From contig NC_133479.1 in assembly GCF_025370935.1 (NCBI RefSeq), forward strand, positions 14,995,213 through 15,059,212: 64,000 bases of DNA, given 5' to 3'. The translations under genes and the position numbers were made by a program. The stretch comes from Choristoneura fumiferana (taxonomy: Eukaryota > Arthropoda > Insecta > Lepidoptera > Tortricidae). Numbering within the stretch: the first letter of the stretch is position 1; each line of letters starts with the position of its first letter. The notes under the pieces are model-generated. The model did not search any database and was not told the origin of the DNA. It worked only from the letters and a program-made list of their open reading frames with translations. Shown piece after piece: positions 21,649-33,277 of this stretch.

Positions 21649-22220
21649 ATGGGTCTCCCAAAAAGGACGCAAGATTTGAAATTGATGAAGAACACATTTT
21701 TTTTCGTTATAATATATTTGTATATAAAATCTTGAAATACATAAAATAGGGTTATTCGTGGAATAATACGTCAGGCAAATGTCCTCCTAGGCTTTGCTGG
21801 CACATACGCACTCTTTTGTCAAAATTTTCTATGACCATTTTGCATAGATGCGGCTGAATTCCTTCAATGCAGCGTTTCCTCTTTTAAAGCATTGCCATTT
21901 GAACGGCTTGTTTTTGGACGACCAGTGGAATGAACATCATGAATTGATCCACTCTCCCTGAATTTTGCAACCACTCTGCTCACAGTTGATGAATTCAAGT
22001 CAATATTCCGACCATATTTTGCATGGAATTTTCGAACCGTACACGCCAAACTTCTTTTGAAATATTGTTCAATAATAAAACGCGTTGATCTTTCGTAAAA
22101 CCCGCCATTTTTACAAACCCTAAGCATCCAGCTGTCAAATAGTTTTTTTTTAGGGTTGCTAGCACTAAAATACAAAAATGTCGGCAAATTTAAATCTTGC
22201 GTCCTTTTTGGGACACCCGA
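21649..22220 (-). mobile_element. Mariner-like element, internally deleted, 572 bp
   Basis: Terminal inverted repeats of about 34 bp: the left reads GGGTCTCCCAAAAAGGACGC then AAGATTTGAAATT; the right, in complement, reads GGGTGTCCCAAAAAGGACGC then AAGATTTAAATT. The element is bordered by TA on both sides (21647-21648 and 22221-22222), the target used by Tc1/mariner transposons. It carries a broken transposase on the minus strand. It is too short for a complete transposase and must have been mobilised in trans, if at all. Confidence 0.85.
21743..22187 (-). pseudogene. Mariner-type transposase remnant (N- and C-terminus only)
   Basis: The N-terminal 107 codons (22187 down to 21864) hold a DUF4817-like helix-turn-helix: STRFIIEQYFKRSLACTVRKF, then STVSRVVAKFRESGSIHDV and the linker TGRPKTSRS. 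The frame stops at 21864. A second frame on the same strand, from about 21868 to 21743, reads CIEGIQPHLCKMVIENFDKR, then QSLGGHLPDVLFHE. That is the usual C-terminus of this transposase family. The DDE catalytic core (about 200 codons) is missing and the join shifts the frame. It cannot be catalytic. Confidence 0.75.
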
Positions 22221-22319
22221 TATAATAAAAATTGGTCACAGAAAATATCTTGCGACGATTTCGTTATTGGCCAAATTCACGACTATTTTCGACTGAACAG
22301 TTATTAATAACTTCTTTTG

Positions 22320-22631
22320 TTGCTCCATTATTGCACAAAAAAGTTCACAGACGCGTGTCTTAAGCGGATGGCACTCGCGCTCGCACTGGTCCCAACCGGT
22401 CCGATATATCGTGTCCGTGAGCAGTGTCTATGTGTGCGTTGCTCAAACGCACTTGTATGGAGATTGACTTCTGAACTATCTGTGTTTTGTGTCTGTACCA
22501 TGGTGGGCGCTCGTGTTTTGTTTTAATTGTGCGTCTGGCATCTATGCGGCCAGCTACGTTTGTCATTTTCACACATCTTTTGCTATAAGAAGGGTAAGCT
22601 GTTGCATTTTGACCTATGCTAGCCGAGTTTA
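22320..22631 (+). other. GC-richer segment, identity unknown
   Basis: Stands out from its AT-rich surroundings (CGGATGGCACTCGCGCTCGC, GTCCCAACCGGTCCGATA). It has overlapping frames on both strands with no recognised motif. A donor-like AAGGGTAAGCT lies near 22590. It could be a non-coding exon, a CpG-rich regulatory segment or a piece of an unlisted repeat; I cannot decide. Confidence 0.25.
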
Positions 22632-24039
22632 CTCTTTCATTAGCATCGAATTAAATAAAGGAAAGACGAGGACTCTACATTTTGAATGCCGCAAAAATAC
22701 GAACAGCTACATAATAATCTCATGTTCTTCACCAAAAACGAGCGTGACGTTTGTTAAACACAGCAATTGTCTAGGGATCAATCACGTATGAATTAGTTCA
22801 CGTATATGTTTTTTTTAAGAATAAATTAAAATAAACTAAGCAAAACTTATTATGGGTATAATGCAGCATATAAACACTTATTACAGGTACATTTATATAC
22901 TTGAATAGGTAAATATGTGTCCAAGGTTCGAAAATTAACATTTGAATTAGGTTATTAGGAATCATGTTAACTAACCACTAGGCTATTGGTAAGTAGTCAA
23001 AAAAGTACAAAAAAAAAATATATACGTTTTTTTTTTGGGAGGTGTACAGAATAATTGACACTAAAAAGTGGCGTTCCCAATTTTGCCGTTGCAAAAAAGG
23101 AGTCATACAAAAAGAAACAAAGCGTAACTAATGAAGGACCACAGTATGATTAACCAGTCTGTCAGCGAGGCAGCGCGTGCGCACAGGGTGTGCCAACATC
23201 ATTAATTGACCGTTTCATCGCAGTTATGTTGAATTAGTAACATGCAAATCTATATTAAGTAGGTAGTGATTCCTAAGGATACTTAAAATTTGCTGTTCTC
23301 ATTTCAAGACCTCTGTCTTATTGTTATTGTTCACTAACAATAACCCAATCTGGAGATACTACAAAATAAAATATCATCGCGATGAGAAATAAGACTATCC
23401 TTATAATTATGTATTAGGTAAAATCTTAACAGTGATATCTTTTTATGAAATTTTACACCACCAAAATATAATTTGTTATCTACGCCGTTGAAACATTTAT
23501 TTAATCCTTTAGTTTTTTGTCCACAGTTACTGTTGTGAAACTACGTTACTACTTTGCGTAATGTCGCAATCGAAAAGAAACTCTACCTTGAAATTGTCAA
23601 TCGAGCATCATTATAATTCTAAAAGATGGTAGGCGATCAAATTTCCATAATAATAATATAAATATTGCTCCACATTCGAGCCGTTAAATAATTTTGGTAT
23701 AATAATTGGTGAGAGTTAATTTCTGGCATTGAATTAACATAAATTATTAGACTAAGGTGTATTAAGGACACATAAATTTACTAATCTTAAAAAACCTGTC
23801 ACAAACTGTAACAAATCTTAGTTGTTTCTTAACATTTTGACAAGCGATTGCAACATTAATCGAGATAAATTTATAATAATGTCACTAGTGACGTAATGGC
23901 TCATAAAAAACGTTGTTTTGGGTATCGTTGTTCTTCACACCTACTGTAGATAATATCACAGTATCAAATACCCTCAAATCAAAGTAAACTCAGGTTACCC
24001 GTTAGAGCCACGCGTAAATAAAAGTGAAATATTCTACTA
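22632..24039. other. Non-coding, nothing recognised
   Basis: AT-rich; poly-A and poly-T stretches near 22995-23040. No supported gene or repeat. Confidence 0.45.
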
Positions 24040-24620
24040 CAACGGGATCGTATGGTTTGTATCGATTTTAACTGCTTGGATTGTCACATCTCGCATTACT
24101 AATTGAATACTAATGACGTTATAGAACGTCGTATCAAATTACGCCTAAGATCTTTTTGTCGTGTGGGCCAGCTATAAAAGCATCGATTTGCATAAATCTG
24201 TCGTCTAATTTGAAACCATAAGTAACATATTAATCAACCGTATTTAACCTCAAATTCTTCGCGTGATCTCTTACGGGTATAGAAAAAGAAATCGTAATCA
24301 TTGGATTCAGAATCGAATCGATTCTAATTTACATGGAATGATAATTAAAAGTGTTTGGGACATTTGCCTTCGAAATGTTTTCGTTTTAGTTATGTACGGC
24401 CGGCAATATTGACAGGGGGTCGTTAAAATTTACTTAATTGTCAAGTTAATGAGGATGGTTTATCTTTATTGTGTCGATCGACGCGAATCTAAATGAGAAT
24501 ATCTCATTAAAATGGGCCTCGTAAATTGGATGATTGTGAATATTTATGTATTTATTTAGGACAATCGCGATAGATTTAATAATTAAATACACTCATTTTA
24601 AATGTTAAAACGTGTTTAGT
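24040..24620. promoter_or_regulatory. Possible non-coding conserved block
   Basis: Repeat-free, with several ATTA/TAAT and ATCGATT-type motifs (CATCGATTTGCATAAATC near 24181, which includes an octamer-like ATTTGCATAA). I rank it as a weak candidate cis-regulatory block on composition alone. Confidence 0.12.
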
Positions 24621-24897
24621 TTCGTAAAACAACACATTCATTAAACAAGTCAGTCACTCGCCAGCTTGACATAGTTTTTTGTCTTTTTGTGTTGGTATTC
24701 GTTGCTTTTTTTTTGCACTAAAAGTACTACTGCTCTGCTAGTAGGTATGGCATGTTCTTGGCAAGCCGTTTTCCTAAAAATTTCTACTTCCGGACGAACT
24801 TCATTTACTAAATCAGTATCTACGTCTCACGGTTAAGTTCTAGTTTCCTCTGCAATTATTATTATGGAAGTCTTATTTTTCTTTGATATTATTAAGT

Positions 24898-24933
24898 GTG
24901 CCCAGCAGTGGGACGTATATAGGCTGGGATGAA
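24898..24933 (+). mobile_element. 36-bp SINE tail with a perfect 10-bp target-site duplication
   Basis: The insert is the extreme 3' piece of SINE S2 (CCCAGCAGTGGGACGTATAT, then AGGCTGGGATGAA). ATTATTAAGT occurs directly on its left (24888-24897) and right (24934-24943). It is a heavily 5'-truncated insertion. Confidence 0.75.
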
Positions 24934-25055
24934 ATTATTAAGTTCTAGTCTTTTACCGTAACTGTGCATGAACGATTAACATTTCAATTCGAAAAAAAAT
25001 GCGAAAACTTACATCGTGGTCTTCATTTATTTTATGCACAGATAGATTAGATTTA

Positions 25056-25781
25056 GGAGCTGTTTCACCATCCATTGATTAGTGTTAACTGACGTCACAG
25101 AATATATAATAGTACTAACGTGCAGAATGGCCACGCTCCACCCCGCACCGGTTCGAGTTACCCCACCCCTCAAGCACAGATTGCAGGAAAACCGCAGGAA
25201 AGCAGACAGGTGCGCAACGTGATGTATGTCAGCCGCACGGCATTAAGTTCGGGAGCAATAATTTTGCGAAATCGTAACGGTACCCACCTACGGTACCTAC
25301 TTTCTTTTATAAATAAATAATGATTTCTGAAATTATTGCGATTAATACATGAAATAACTACCTACCGAATAATTCGTTTAAGTTTGTAGTCGTATATCTA
25401 TTGTAATTGAAAATAATAATGCTTAAATAACCAGACAGACACATTTTAAGTAGGTTTAAATAAATAGGTAAGATTAACGATTACATTTATTTGCACATAT
25501 CGAAGCCATATCTACATATAAGTACCTTTAAATGTCATTGGTAGTACTTATAGTACTAGGGTTTTGCGACAGTCAGCCCTGTGTATCTTACGCACACATT
25601 GACGCGTGTGCAGACGTCGTCGTGCTTATGTAGATTCAAGAACGGGTATTTTGTACGTCGTGGCCGCCGTGTGCTGACGGTTAAATGTGATGCCGTCTCT
25701 GTCTATTCGAACTAAACAAATAGAGGCGGCATCACATTTAACCGTCAGTTAACACTAATCAATGGATGGGGAAACAGCCCC
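25056..25781. mobile_element. Harbinger-like MITE E, interrupted
   Basis: The termini GGAGCTGTTTCACCATCC and GGATGGGGAAACAGCCCC are inverted. TTA flanks both ends (25053-25055, 25782-25784). The arms continue with CATTGATTAGTGTTAACTGA. A 579-bp insert plus a 6-bp duplication (CTGACG) separates 25094 from 25680. The two MITE pieces sum to 39 + 102 = 141 bp, exactly the length of the intact relative at 49318-49458. Confidence 0.8.
25095..25673. mobile_element. Unidentified 579-bp insert in MITE E
   Basis: Bounded by CTGACG at 25089-25094 and 25674-25679. The left part is GC-richer (CACGCTCCACCCCGCACCGG); the middle is AT-rich with AATAAATAATG; the right part is GC-richer (GACGTCGTCGTGC). I see no terminal inverted repeat and no protein motif in the 66-codon frame 25120-25320. 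A truncated retroelement is likely because of the target-site duplication, but the family is unknown to me. Confidence 0.55.
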
Positions 25782-25909
25782 TTAGATTTATCTAAACTTA
25801 ACGTTAACTCGATTGTCATTTGGGACTCTATATGCGTACACATTCTGCTCCTTGGGAACATAGACATGGGATCCTATTGACTGCTATAATTTTATAAGTC
25901 ATAATTATT

Positions 25910-26062
25910 GTTAGTCATATTTTTTCCCTCTGAAACCGTACATTTTTTATATTTTTTAAATGGTCATCCTATAGGTTAGGTTAGGTTTGTTTTATAATAA
26001 TTCTGAAAAATAAATGGTTTCAGATAAAAAAGAGTAATGACAAACATTACATTATGACTAAC
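25910..26062. mobile_element. Foldback element with TTAGG loop (copy 2)
   Basis: GTTAGTCATA at 25910-25919 is matched by TATGACTAAC at 26053-26062. TTTTTTCCCTCTGAAACCG and AAATGGTCATCCTATAGG are shared with the copy at 19786. GGTTAGGTTAGG follows at about 25976. The right half of the inner stem is missing here. Confidence 0.6.
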
Positions 26063-26439
26063 AATTTTCGACCAGTCGATGAAGACTTTTTGCAAAAAAA
26101 AACTTACTATGAGCTACTTGTTGACTGTATTTTTTATTGACTGTGGCTTTGTGCTTCGTCTAAACGTTTCTGTACCGTAAACTTCAATTCGATGCCGCTA
26201 ACCGTTGAAGACTTCTGTCCTGCGGAGACAACCCCGGCCCGACCATCACAATTTTACTACAAGCTTATTTTTCTGTCACCGAATTCGCACAAGCTTGAAA
26301 AATTTCATCTCAACCGAATACCAGGAAATCGCGAGAAATGGCTTGCAAAATTTAAAACCTCGACTTAAAAACTGAGAAACAAAGTTTATCAATTGTATTT
26401 TGTGTCTTTTCTTTTCTACAATCTATTCAATCTTTTAAA

Positions 26440-26950
26440 CTCTTTCCGTGCGGAAATGTAGATTTTTAAGTTCAAGCCCGTATAAACTTAGCCATTATAG
26501 CTTTCCTTGAAAGTTTGATATACTTACTACCATCCTGATTTTTTTTTTGTTTAGATTTTAGAGGGCGGGACGCTCGATTTTAATGAAAATTTGCACATTA
26601 AAGTTGAATATTTCGCAAAAAAAATCAATTAATCGAAAAATCGTCTGAGCAAACCCCTAATGGTTTTAAACAACCTATCCAACGATACTTCACACTATAG
26701 GGTTGGATGAGAAAAAAAAATCACCTACACTGCTTGTCTATGGGAGGTACCTACACTAAAAAAAAATATTTTTTTTAATTTTTTATTATACCATTTTGTA
26801 GGCATAGTTTACATATATTTTATATATCCGTGCAAAATTACAGCTTTCTAGCATTGATAGTCCCTAAACAAAGCCGCGGACGGACGGACAGACAGACATG
26901 GCGAAACTATAAGGGTTCCGTGTTTGCGATTTAGGCTCCGGAACCCTAAA
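26440..26950 (+). repeat. Dispersed repeat C, copy 1
   Basis: Shares long blocks with the copy at 47403: GAAAGTTTGATATACTTACT, GACGCTCGATTTTAATGAAA, CACACTATAGGGTTG, GTGCAAAATTACAGCTTTCT, and GGACGGACGGACAGACAGAC then ATGGCGAAACTATAAGGGTT. It ends GGCTCCGGAACCCTAAAA. It is non-coding, and the 5' start is diverged. Confidence 0.75.
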
Positions 26951-27039
26951 ACAGAACAATTATTACAAGAGGGAAGGAAACCAGAACTACAGAGGCAAAA
27001 ATATAATTAAACGGGTCAAATGCCACAGTTCATGATTTA

Positions 27040-27240
27040 GTCTAGAGACACAACTAGTAATACATACTTAGACGTTGTCATTGGGTCGTGGGTACAAGCC
27101 TGGGTTTGCACCTCTGTGTTTTTTGAAATTCATGTGCGAAATTACATTAAACAAGTACTTTTACGGCGACGGAAAATATATTGAGGAAATCTACACACTT
27201 GCGAAGAAATTTTGTCGTGTGTGTGAATGTTCTCACAATG
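27040..27240 (+). mobile_element. Diverged SINE S2 copy
   Basis: GTCGTGGGTACAAGCCTGGG resembles the B-box region. TTTTTTGAAATTCATGTGCG and ATTGAGGAAATCTACACAC correspond to the SINE body (GAGGAAACCTGCACA in better copies). No tail or target-site duplication is visible. Confidence 0.45.
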
Positions 27241-29190
27241 GTTACCTATAAGTTGTTTTTATTATAACCCTAAATACTGGAAGATTTATAAGTAAAAGTG
27301 CATAAACAACTTAAATCTTTCCGATAATTAGGTAAGCATAAGTCGTCCTTAACTTAAATTATAACTTGTTCCTAATCCCAGCAAGTTCCACCATTTAAAA
27401 GGGTAACTCAAGTTCAACTTTACGATCGGTATAAATGCCACATAAAAAACGATAAGGCGTTTTAATTTCTCCCGCCTAAAATGAACCGGCGTTAATTTAA
27501 AAAAAAATTTAAAAAAAATCACTAATTTTTGTCGTTCGACTCTACGCGACTATATTCCGAATTACATTAGGAACCTTCTCTAGTCAATAATAGAGTTCTC
27601 GGTTTTAGTTACAGCAAGTCGTAAATAATGCACCAGTTATGTTTGTTGGTTTAGAAACGCGTTCGTATTATAATAGATTAAATTCTTATTTACCTTTCTA
27701 AGTCCAGTGAAGCGTCGTAACATTGGAATTGTTAAACGATGCTTTGACATTTGTTTGCTGTCTTAAGTATTAAGTAGTTCGTTCGTTACCAATACCTTGA
27801 CAATAATTGCTTAAGGAACAATGTGTCATTACGTAAACAGATTAATAAAATATACCCATCTATTTTACAACTTAGTCTCACCGAATTTTATTTTCAGTTC
27901 AGTTTCGGGTTCGGCAAAAAATCTACCGAAACTAAGGCCGAAACCGAAGCAGCTTGGATTGTTGATTTTGTTGGTAACCAGTGGCTTCATAGTTATTACA
28001 TCAAAAAGAATAGATAAGTATCCACTCACTTTTAGAACTACCAAAATATCAATTTATTTATTGATTAATCGCTTCTGTGACAAATTTATAATATTTAGTA
28101 AAGCTAAAATCAAAGCAGGTTCAAAAAGTTTGCATAAGTATAGTCCTTGAACAAAGTGTCGCTTTAAATTACTAGGTGTAGGGGCCAATCAGGGTCAGTT
28201 TTAAGTACTTAAAAAAAAGCTTTGCCTGGACACTAGCTTTACGTCCTTCAAAATAATTAAATACTTTGAATGTTAGAATTTCTGCATCGTACAAAAAAGT
28301 AAAAGAAGCTTTACTTCTGTATAATTCTAATACTGAATGAAATTAAGAATAACTAGTAAGAGCGTGAACTTTTTTTTTTAAAAGAGCCATATGCACATAA
28401 TTTCACTTTAGAAACGTCAAAAACTCATTCTGACGGAAACAATCCCCGTGCAATAATGACGCTATCGGCGTCAGCTTGTCCGATGCATAACAATTATTTA
28501 CACGACTTTATAGTGGGATGCATTAGTTATCACACTTATCTCAATGTTTACGGTATAAATACTCTTTAGAGATAAAACCTAAAACGTACCTTAATTACTG
28601 ACAAATTGGTCGAATAAAGAAAAAATATCGTGCATTAACAGCGGTATCACTAATTGGACTATGTTTTGTTTTTAGCTTGAAATGTGTTTTAGCCGAATAA
28701 TTATTGGATTCCCATTTAACGTTGTAACATTAATTGAAAATGTCAAAGAATAAACGGCTAAAAGGGGTTAAAGAGGTTATTAAAATTAAGTGTGAGAAAA
28801 TGTCTTGTTAGCCTAATTTTTAAAACTTTTTAGTAATTCATTAGTAAGGCTTAAATACTCGATAAATCTGCATTATTATGGTTTACAAACATGTTACTTT
28901 TAAGGTTTAGGTACCTATACTGGATTTATTTTGCTTGAAATTCATATGAACAGTGATGTATTATTATTTGTATTTGTAGTGTGTTCTTTCAATTTATACT
29001 TTTTTTAATTACGCGCAAAGTAAAAAATATTGTGATGAACAAATATTTACTTTACCCTTGCAAGAGGACGATCAGCTTGTCAGGTACCGTTAACAATACA
29101 ATCACACTTTCGCTGGAAAGTTCAATTACATATCAAAAGAAATAACATATTTAAGGAAAAAAACTCGTCAAATTCTTTAGGCTGACATAA
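27241..29190. other. Non-coding; GCCGAAAC-rich patch at 27890-27955
   Basis: The patch (TTTCGGGTTCGGC, CCGAAACTAAGGCCGAAACC) is a low-complexity palindromic stretch and explains the frames at 27821-28150. The remainder is AT-rich and featureless to me. Confidence 0.45.
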
Positions 29191-29300
29191 AGCCCATTTT
29201 AGACCTGCAAGAAAAATCGTGCAAGTTGCATTACATTGCGGCGCTCGATTGACTACTGCAAATTCGGTGACTTTATGGCCTTGCAAGTCTAAACCGGGCT
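29191..29300. mobile_element. Small MITE, 110 bp
   Basis: AGCCCATTTTAGACCTGCAAG (29191-29211) is an imperfect reverse complement of CTTGCAAGTCTAAACCGGGCT (29280-29300). The interior has GTGCAAGTTGCATTACATTG. No target-site duplication can be read. Confidence 0.6.
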
Positions 29301-32300
29301 GAAGTTAAGATTATTTCACAATTATGTGTATGTTTGAACACACAACGGCAGTGAACACAGTTACAGTACAACAACAAAACCGAAACATGTGCTTCAGTAA
29401 AATCATACTTCAGTTTCGGATTTTAAATAGTTTATTTTTTAATCTTATGCCTATATTTTTAATAAAAATGATGGCCTTAAAATAAAAACTTTTATTCGCT
29501 GTCCTGCATGGCAATATTAAAATCAATATATCCCAAACTCCATCGCAACTTCTATCAGTGCACACGTAATACCACCGTGACCCGACCGTGCCGTACCCAT
29601 ATATTTACTTTATCTTGTCCAATACACTTAAATACAAATTAATACAACCCAAGGACCGAGTCTTAATGGCGTTCAGACTGTTTATTTTACACCTCACGAT
29701 GGGACACGGTTTTTTTATTGCTTCATGCATGGAAGGCTTTTAGCGCCTCCTAAACTCAGTTCTAGACGTTTCTCAGAATCAACGCTAATAGATTCCTAGC
29801 CGGAGCTAATTTTATGAATCAATTATGACCTTTACATAATTTTGGACGTAAATAAATTTGTCATTCATAATTAAACTTCCGAGAAGGACGCCATATTCTA
29901 CACTGCTGTATGGTGTGTGGTGTGATGGACGCACATATTTTATAGGACTGCTTATTTCCAAAATCATATTTATAAAAATATAATTCAAAAGTGGTATAGA
30001 ATCTGCGTTGCGTATTGCTGTAAAATTACCACTCAATTATATTTTCAGCAGTGCATCTCTGCAACGTGTTTGAGTTGCGATTCCAAATGTTACTTGCCTC
30101 TTTATTTTATTTTAAACCGACCTATGTTCCGTAAATAAAATTAACTAGACCCGTACTCCTTCTGACGCCAATTAAACTCTAAAAATTAGAAGATAAAGTT
30201 GAAAATTTATTGAAATACCGTAGGTAATTCAAGAATCTCGTATTTAATACTTACTGGAGCATTTTAAATACTGCAGTTTTATAGTATTGATATTACTGAC
30301 GCTTTATAATTGTGTATTTTGAGCATTAATGCGATACTTAATTTTAATATTAAGGTAACGATCATGTTGTTGACCACTTTTATGGTTATAAAATTTAATT
30401 ACTAAAAAAACAAAATTCGATATGCATCGTTGATGATTTTCATTTACAGAATTTTATTAATTTATAAAAACGTTTTTGTACTCTATCTTGAATCCTCTCG
30501 CTACTTAATAAAGTTAAAAATGGTTCATTCAAGTACCTAGAGTTTGTAAATTTTTGCTTATACGAGATAAATGAATGAGCCACAATTTAAAGAAGCTATT
30601 ATATTTATTTTAAAGGTGGACACGTTTTAATTAGTAAGTCGAGTATTTTTAACGTAATTTAGAAAAAAAAAGATATAACAAAGGATGCTTAAAATTTTAC
30701 ATTTTCTGAGAAAGAGATACAATTATATCTAGACTACGAGTATACACTACATTTTTTATTAATATTTTACGTGGTATTTTTATTAAAAATCCGCTACTCC
30801 CGGCCATAAACAAAAAATACAAAATCAGATTAAAATAAACTTACGCTAATCCTAAATGAATAGCCTCAATTAATCTTGCAAATAAATTCAACTCAATTAA
30901 CAGATATAAATGCAGATACCAGATACTGGTTATAATTTTCAAATACTTAAACAGAATCCATATTCATATTTTAAAACCGACCGGTTGAGTGCGTATCGAA
31001 AAACATGGTTCGGGTTCTGTAGTACCTTCAAAGTAACGATGCATAAAATGACAATTTTTTGCGAGAATATTTTTCTAGTACCTTTAAGTATGTCAAGAAG
31101 TTGCTTTGGTCACTTTAGTTCAAAATATTTTTTATCCCAGTATTTTTATTTGTACTAAGAACTAATCACGCCATTTTTTTTAAATATAGATATATACAAC
31201 ATATAGAAGGTGTTTCAGCAAATATATTTTTTCTTAAATGGCAATGTCGCATATTTTATATGTATTCTCCGATTTCGCTGCAATGCCATAAGAAGAGTAC
31301 TATTTTTGCCAGAACTTCCAATATTAGGGATAAAACGAAGGCCCTATTTTATAAGTAAAGCGGAACCTTGAAAATATTGTCAAAGCGCTGTAGTGGTCGA
31401 TAAAAATGTCGGCCCACACGCAGCAGGTCATTAGACACCTCCCGAGGGAAAATAAATTAAGTAAACGAGAAATATCGACCGCGAGCTTATTCTGTAACGA
31501 GAACGAGATCAAATGGCACTACATTGAAGGATTATAATAAAAAAACATCTCACCGTCAGTTCGGCCTGTATTCATACCACTGAAGGGCTCAGACTTTCTC
31601 TAATGAGAGACCTTGTGGCATAAAAAAAAATATGAAATTTTATAAGATAATTAAATATTCATAAATTGAACTTGTTTTCATAATATAGCTAAGTTAGTCA
31701 ATTATTTACTGGTTAGGCTGTAGACAAACCAATGAATACTTATTTTGTGAGTAACGATTGTAGAGCGAAAACCATACATTATTTAAAAAAAAATTGGCTG
31801 AAAAGATTTAGATGAAATTTAATAATTCGTTATGTAAATAGACAGCCGGAAGGCTGGAATATCACATACATAAATTACTTTCCGTCCCGACGTTCTCAAT
31901 GGATTGTGATAAATTTCAATTTAGATTAGTAATTTATATCGCAAAATTTATTGTCTTTTTATTGAATTATTTAATAAGATCAATATTTTCTTGCCAATGT
32001 TTTTGGTTAGACGTGTCACTAGTCACATTAGCATATTTATAAAACCATTTGTTACCATGTCTAAATCAAAATAAATTATTTATTTTATTTCAAAATCACA
32101 AAATTTCAACCACTAAGATAACGGACGGTGTTTATTATCCAACGTTAATGAAGTCCATAATGCAATTTTCGCAAAATCCTGGTATTCTAATTCTACTGTT
32201 ATACTTACCTAATGTTTCGATGCGCCTGCAAAGCCGCAGGTTGGGTATTGAGAATAATTTTATTTCAGATCCGTGTCTGACCCAAAAGGCATCTAATCCA

Positions 32301-32529
32301 AACTCTCAGAATACGGCCACGGGGCTGATCAATTAAATGCCATGAGATACAAGCCACTATAAGTCAGTACGAAGGCGAAATCCAAGAAGTAACGACCACT
32401 ACTTTATGGAGTAAAAAATCTTTGTCGTTTTATCCCATCCAATTTGGTTTACACCGCTTTAATTTACTGTCTGATTGTAAGAACTAATTAAAGGTTACTT
32501 CATTCACGATTTCCGCGAAAAGCATGCAA
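29301..32529. other. 3.2 kb of AT-rich non-coding DNA
   Basis: Frames at 29812-30036, 30910-31158, 31324-31512 and 32049-32336 have no motif, no start context and no codon bias that would support a gene. I see no repeat with clear ends. Confidence 0.5.
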
Positions 32530-32660
32530 TTTTAGAGTTCCGTAGGCGGGTAATAAACGGAACCGTATTACTGTTGCGACGCTGTCCATCTGTCTGTCTG
32601 TCACAGGGCTATATCTCGAGAATCATATTAGATAGACGGCTAAAATCCATATAATGTGCA
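32530..32660 (+). repeat. Repeat C-like fragment
   Basis: GTTCCGTAGGCGGGTAATAA, ACGGAACCGTATTACTG and CCATCTGTCTGTCTGTCACA are a recognisable lepidopteran dispersed-repeat layout related to repeat C in its GGGTTCCGTA and CTGTCTGTC elements. Ends not resolved. Confidence 0.45.
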
Positions 32661-33269
32661 TTTTTATAACAACAGATAATAAAAAAATAAAACAGATTTT
32701 GAAATAAAGGTCGTTCCCAGAGAAGAACGTATTATTTTGGTTTTCTCCACCACGTTTAAACATTCAATCCTCAAACCCGGAATGATAATAGAGATACTCG
32801 TTAATATACTACGTAACAACATATTATAGTTAAAACCTGTCAAGCGTGAGTTGTTCTATGGAAAAAAATTAAAACTATAATTTGTCTGTCAGCGACTGTA
32901 CTTTATAAATTTAAACAGGTAGCTTGATTTTAAGTTTTAGTGGTGTAAGTATATACATATATGTATCTATTTATATTTTTCGCCCTGCAGATCCCTTTAT
33001 ACGCGAGTCAGAGTCGCACTTAGCCATTGAGGCTATTTGAACGATCAGCCGTTTTCGAGATATTGAACTTTAAAATGATAATGAGTTTCTCTTCGGGGCT
33101 TTAGATTTTTCTAAGTTTGTTTAGGTTATTTGAGACAGTTGCGTGTATTACATACTTTACGTAGTTATGGCTTTTTTAATAAACCCAAGCAGTTGAACTA
33201 AAATTTAAACCATCCACTGCCATAATCGATTGTCCAAAGACTTACCATATGTCAATAAAAAGCTTTCAT
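32661..33269. other. Non-coding, nothing recognised
   Basis: AT-rich with ACATATATGTAT runs at about 32955. No gene or repeat supported. Confidence 0.45.
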
Positions 33270-33277
33270 TCTGCGTA

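Noticed and set aside
27821..28150. Overlapping frames of 109 and 64 codons as a gene with a KAETEA-type repeat
   Set aside because: The apparent repeat comes from a GCCGAAAC-rich low-complexity patch, and the two frames exclude each other.
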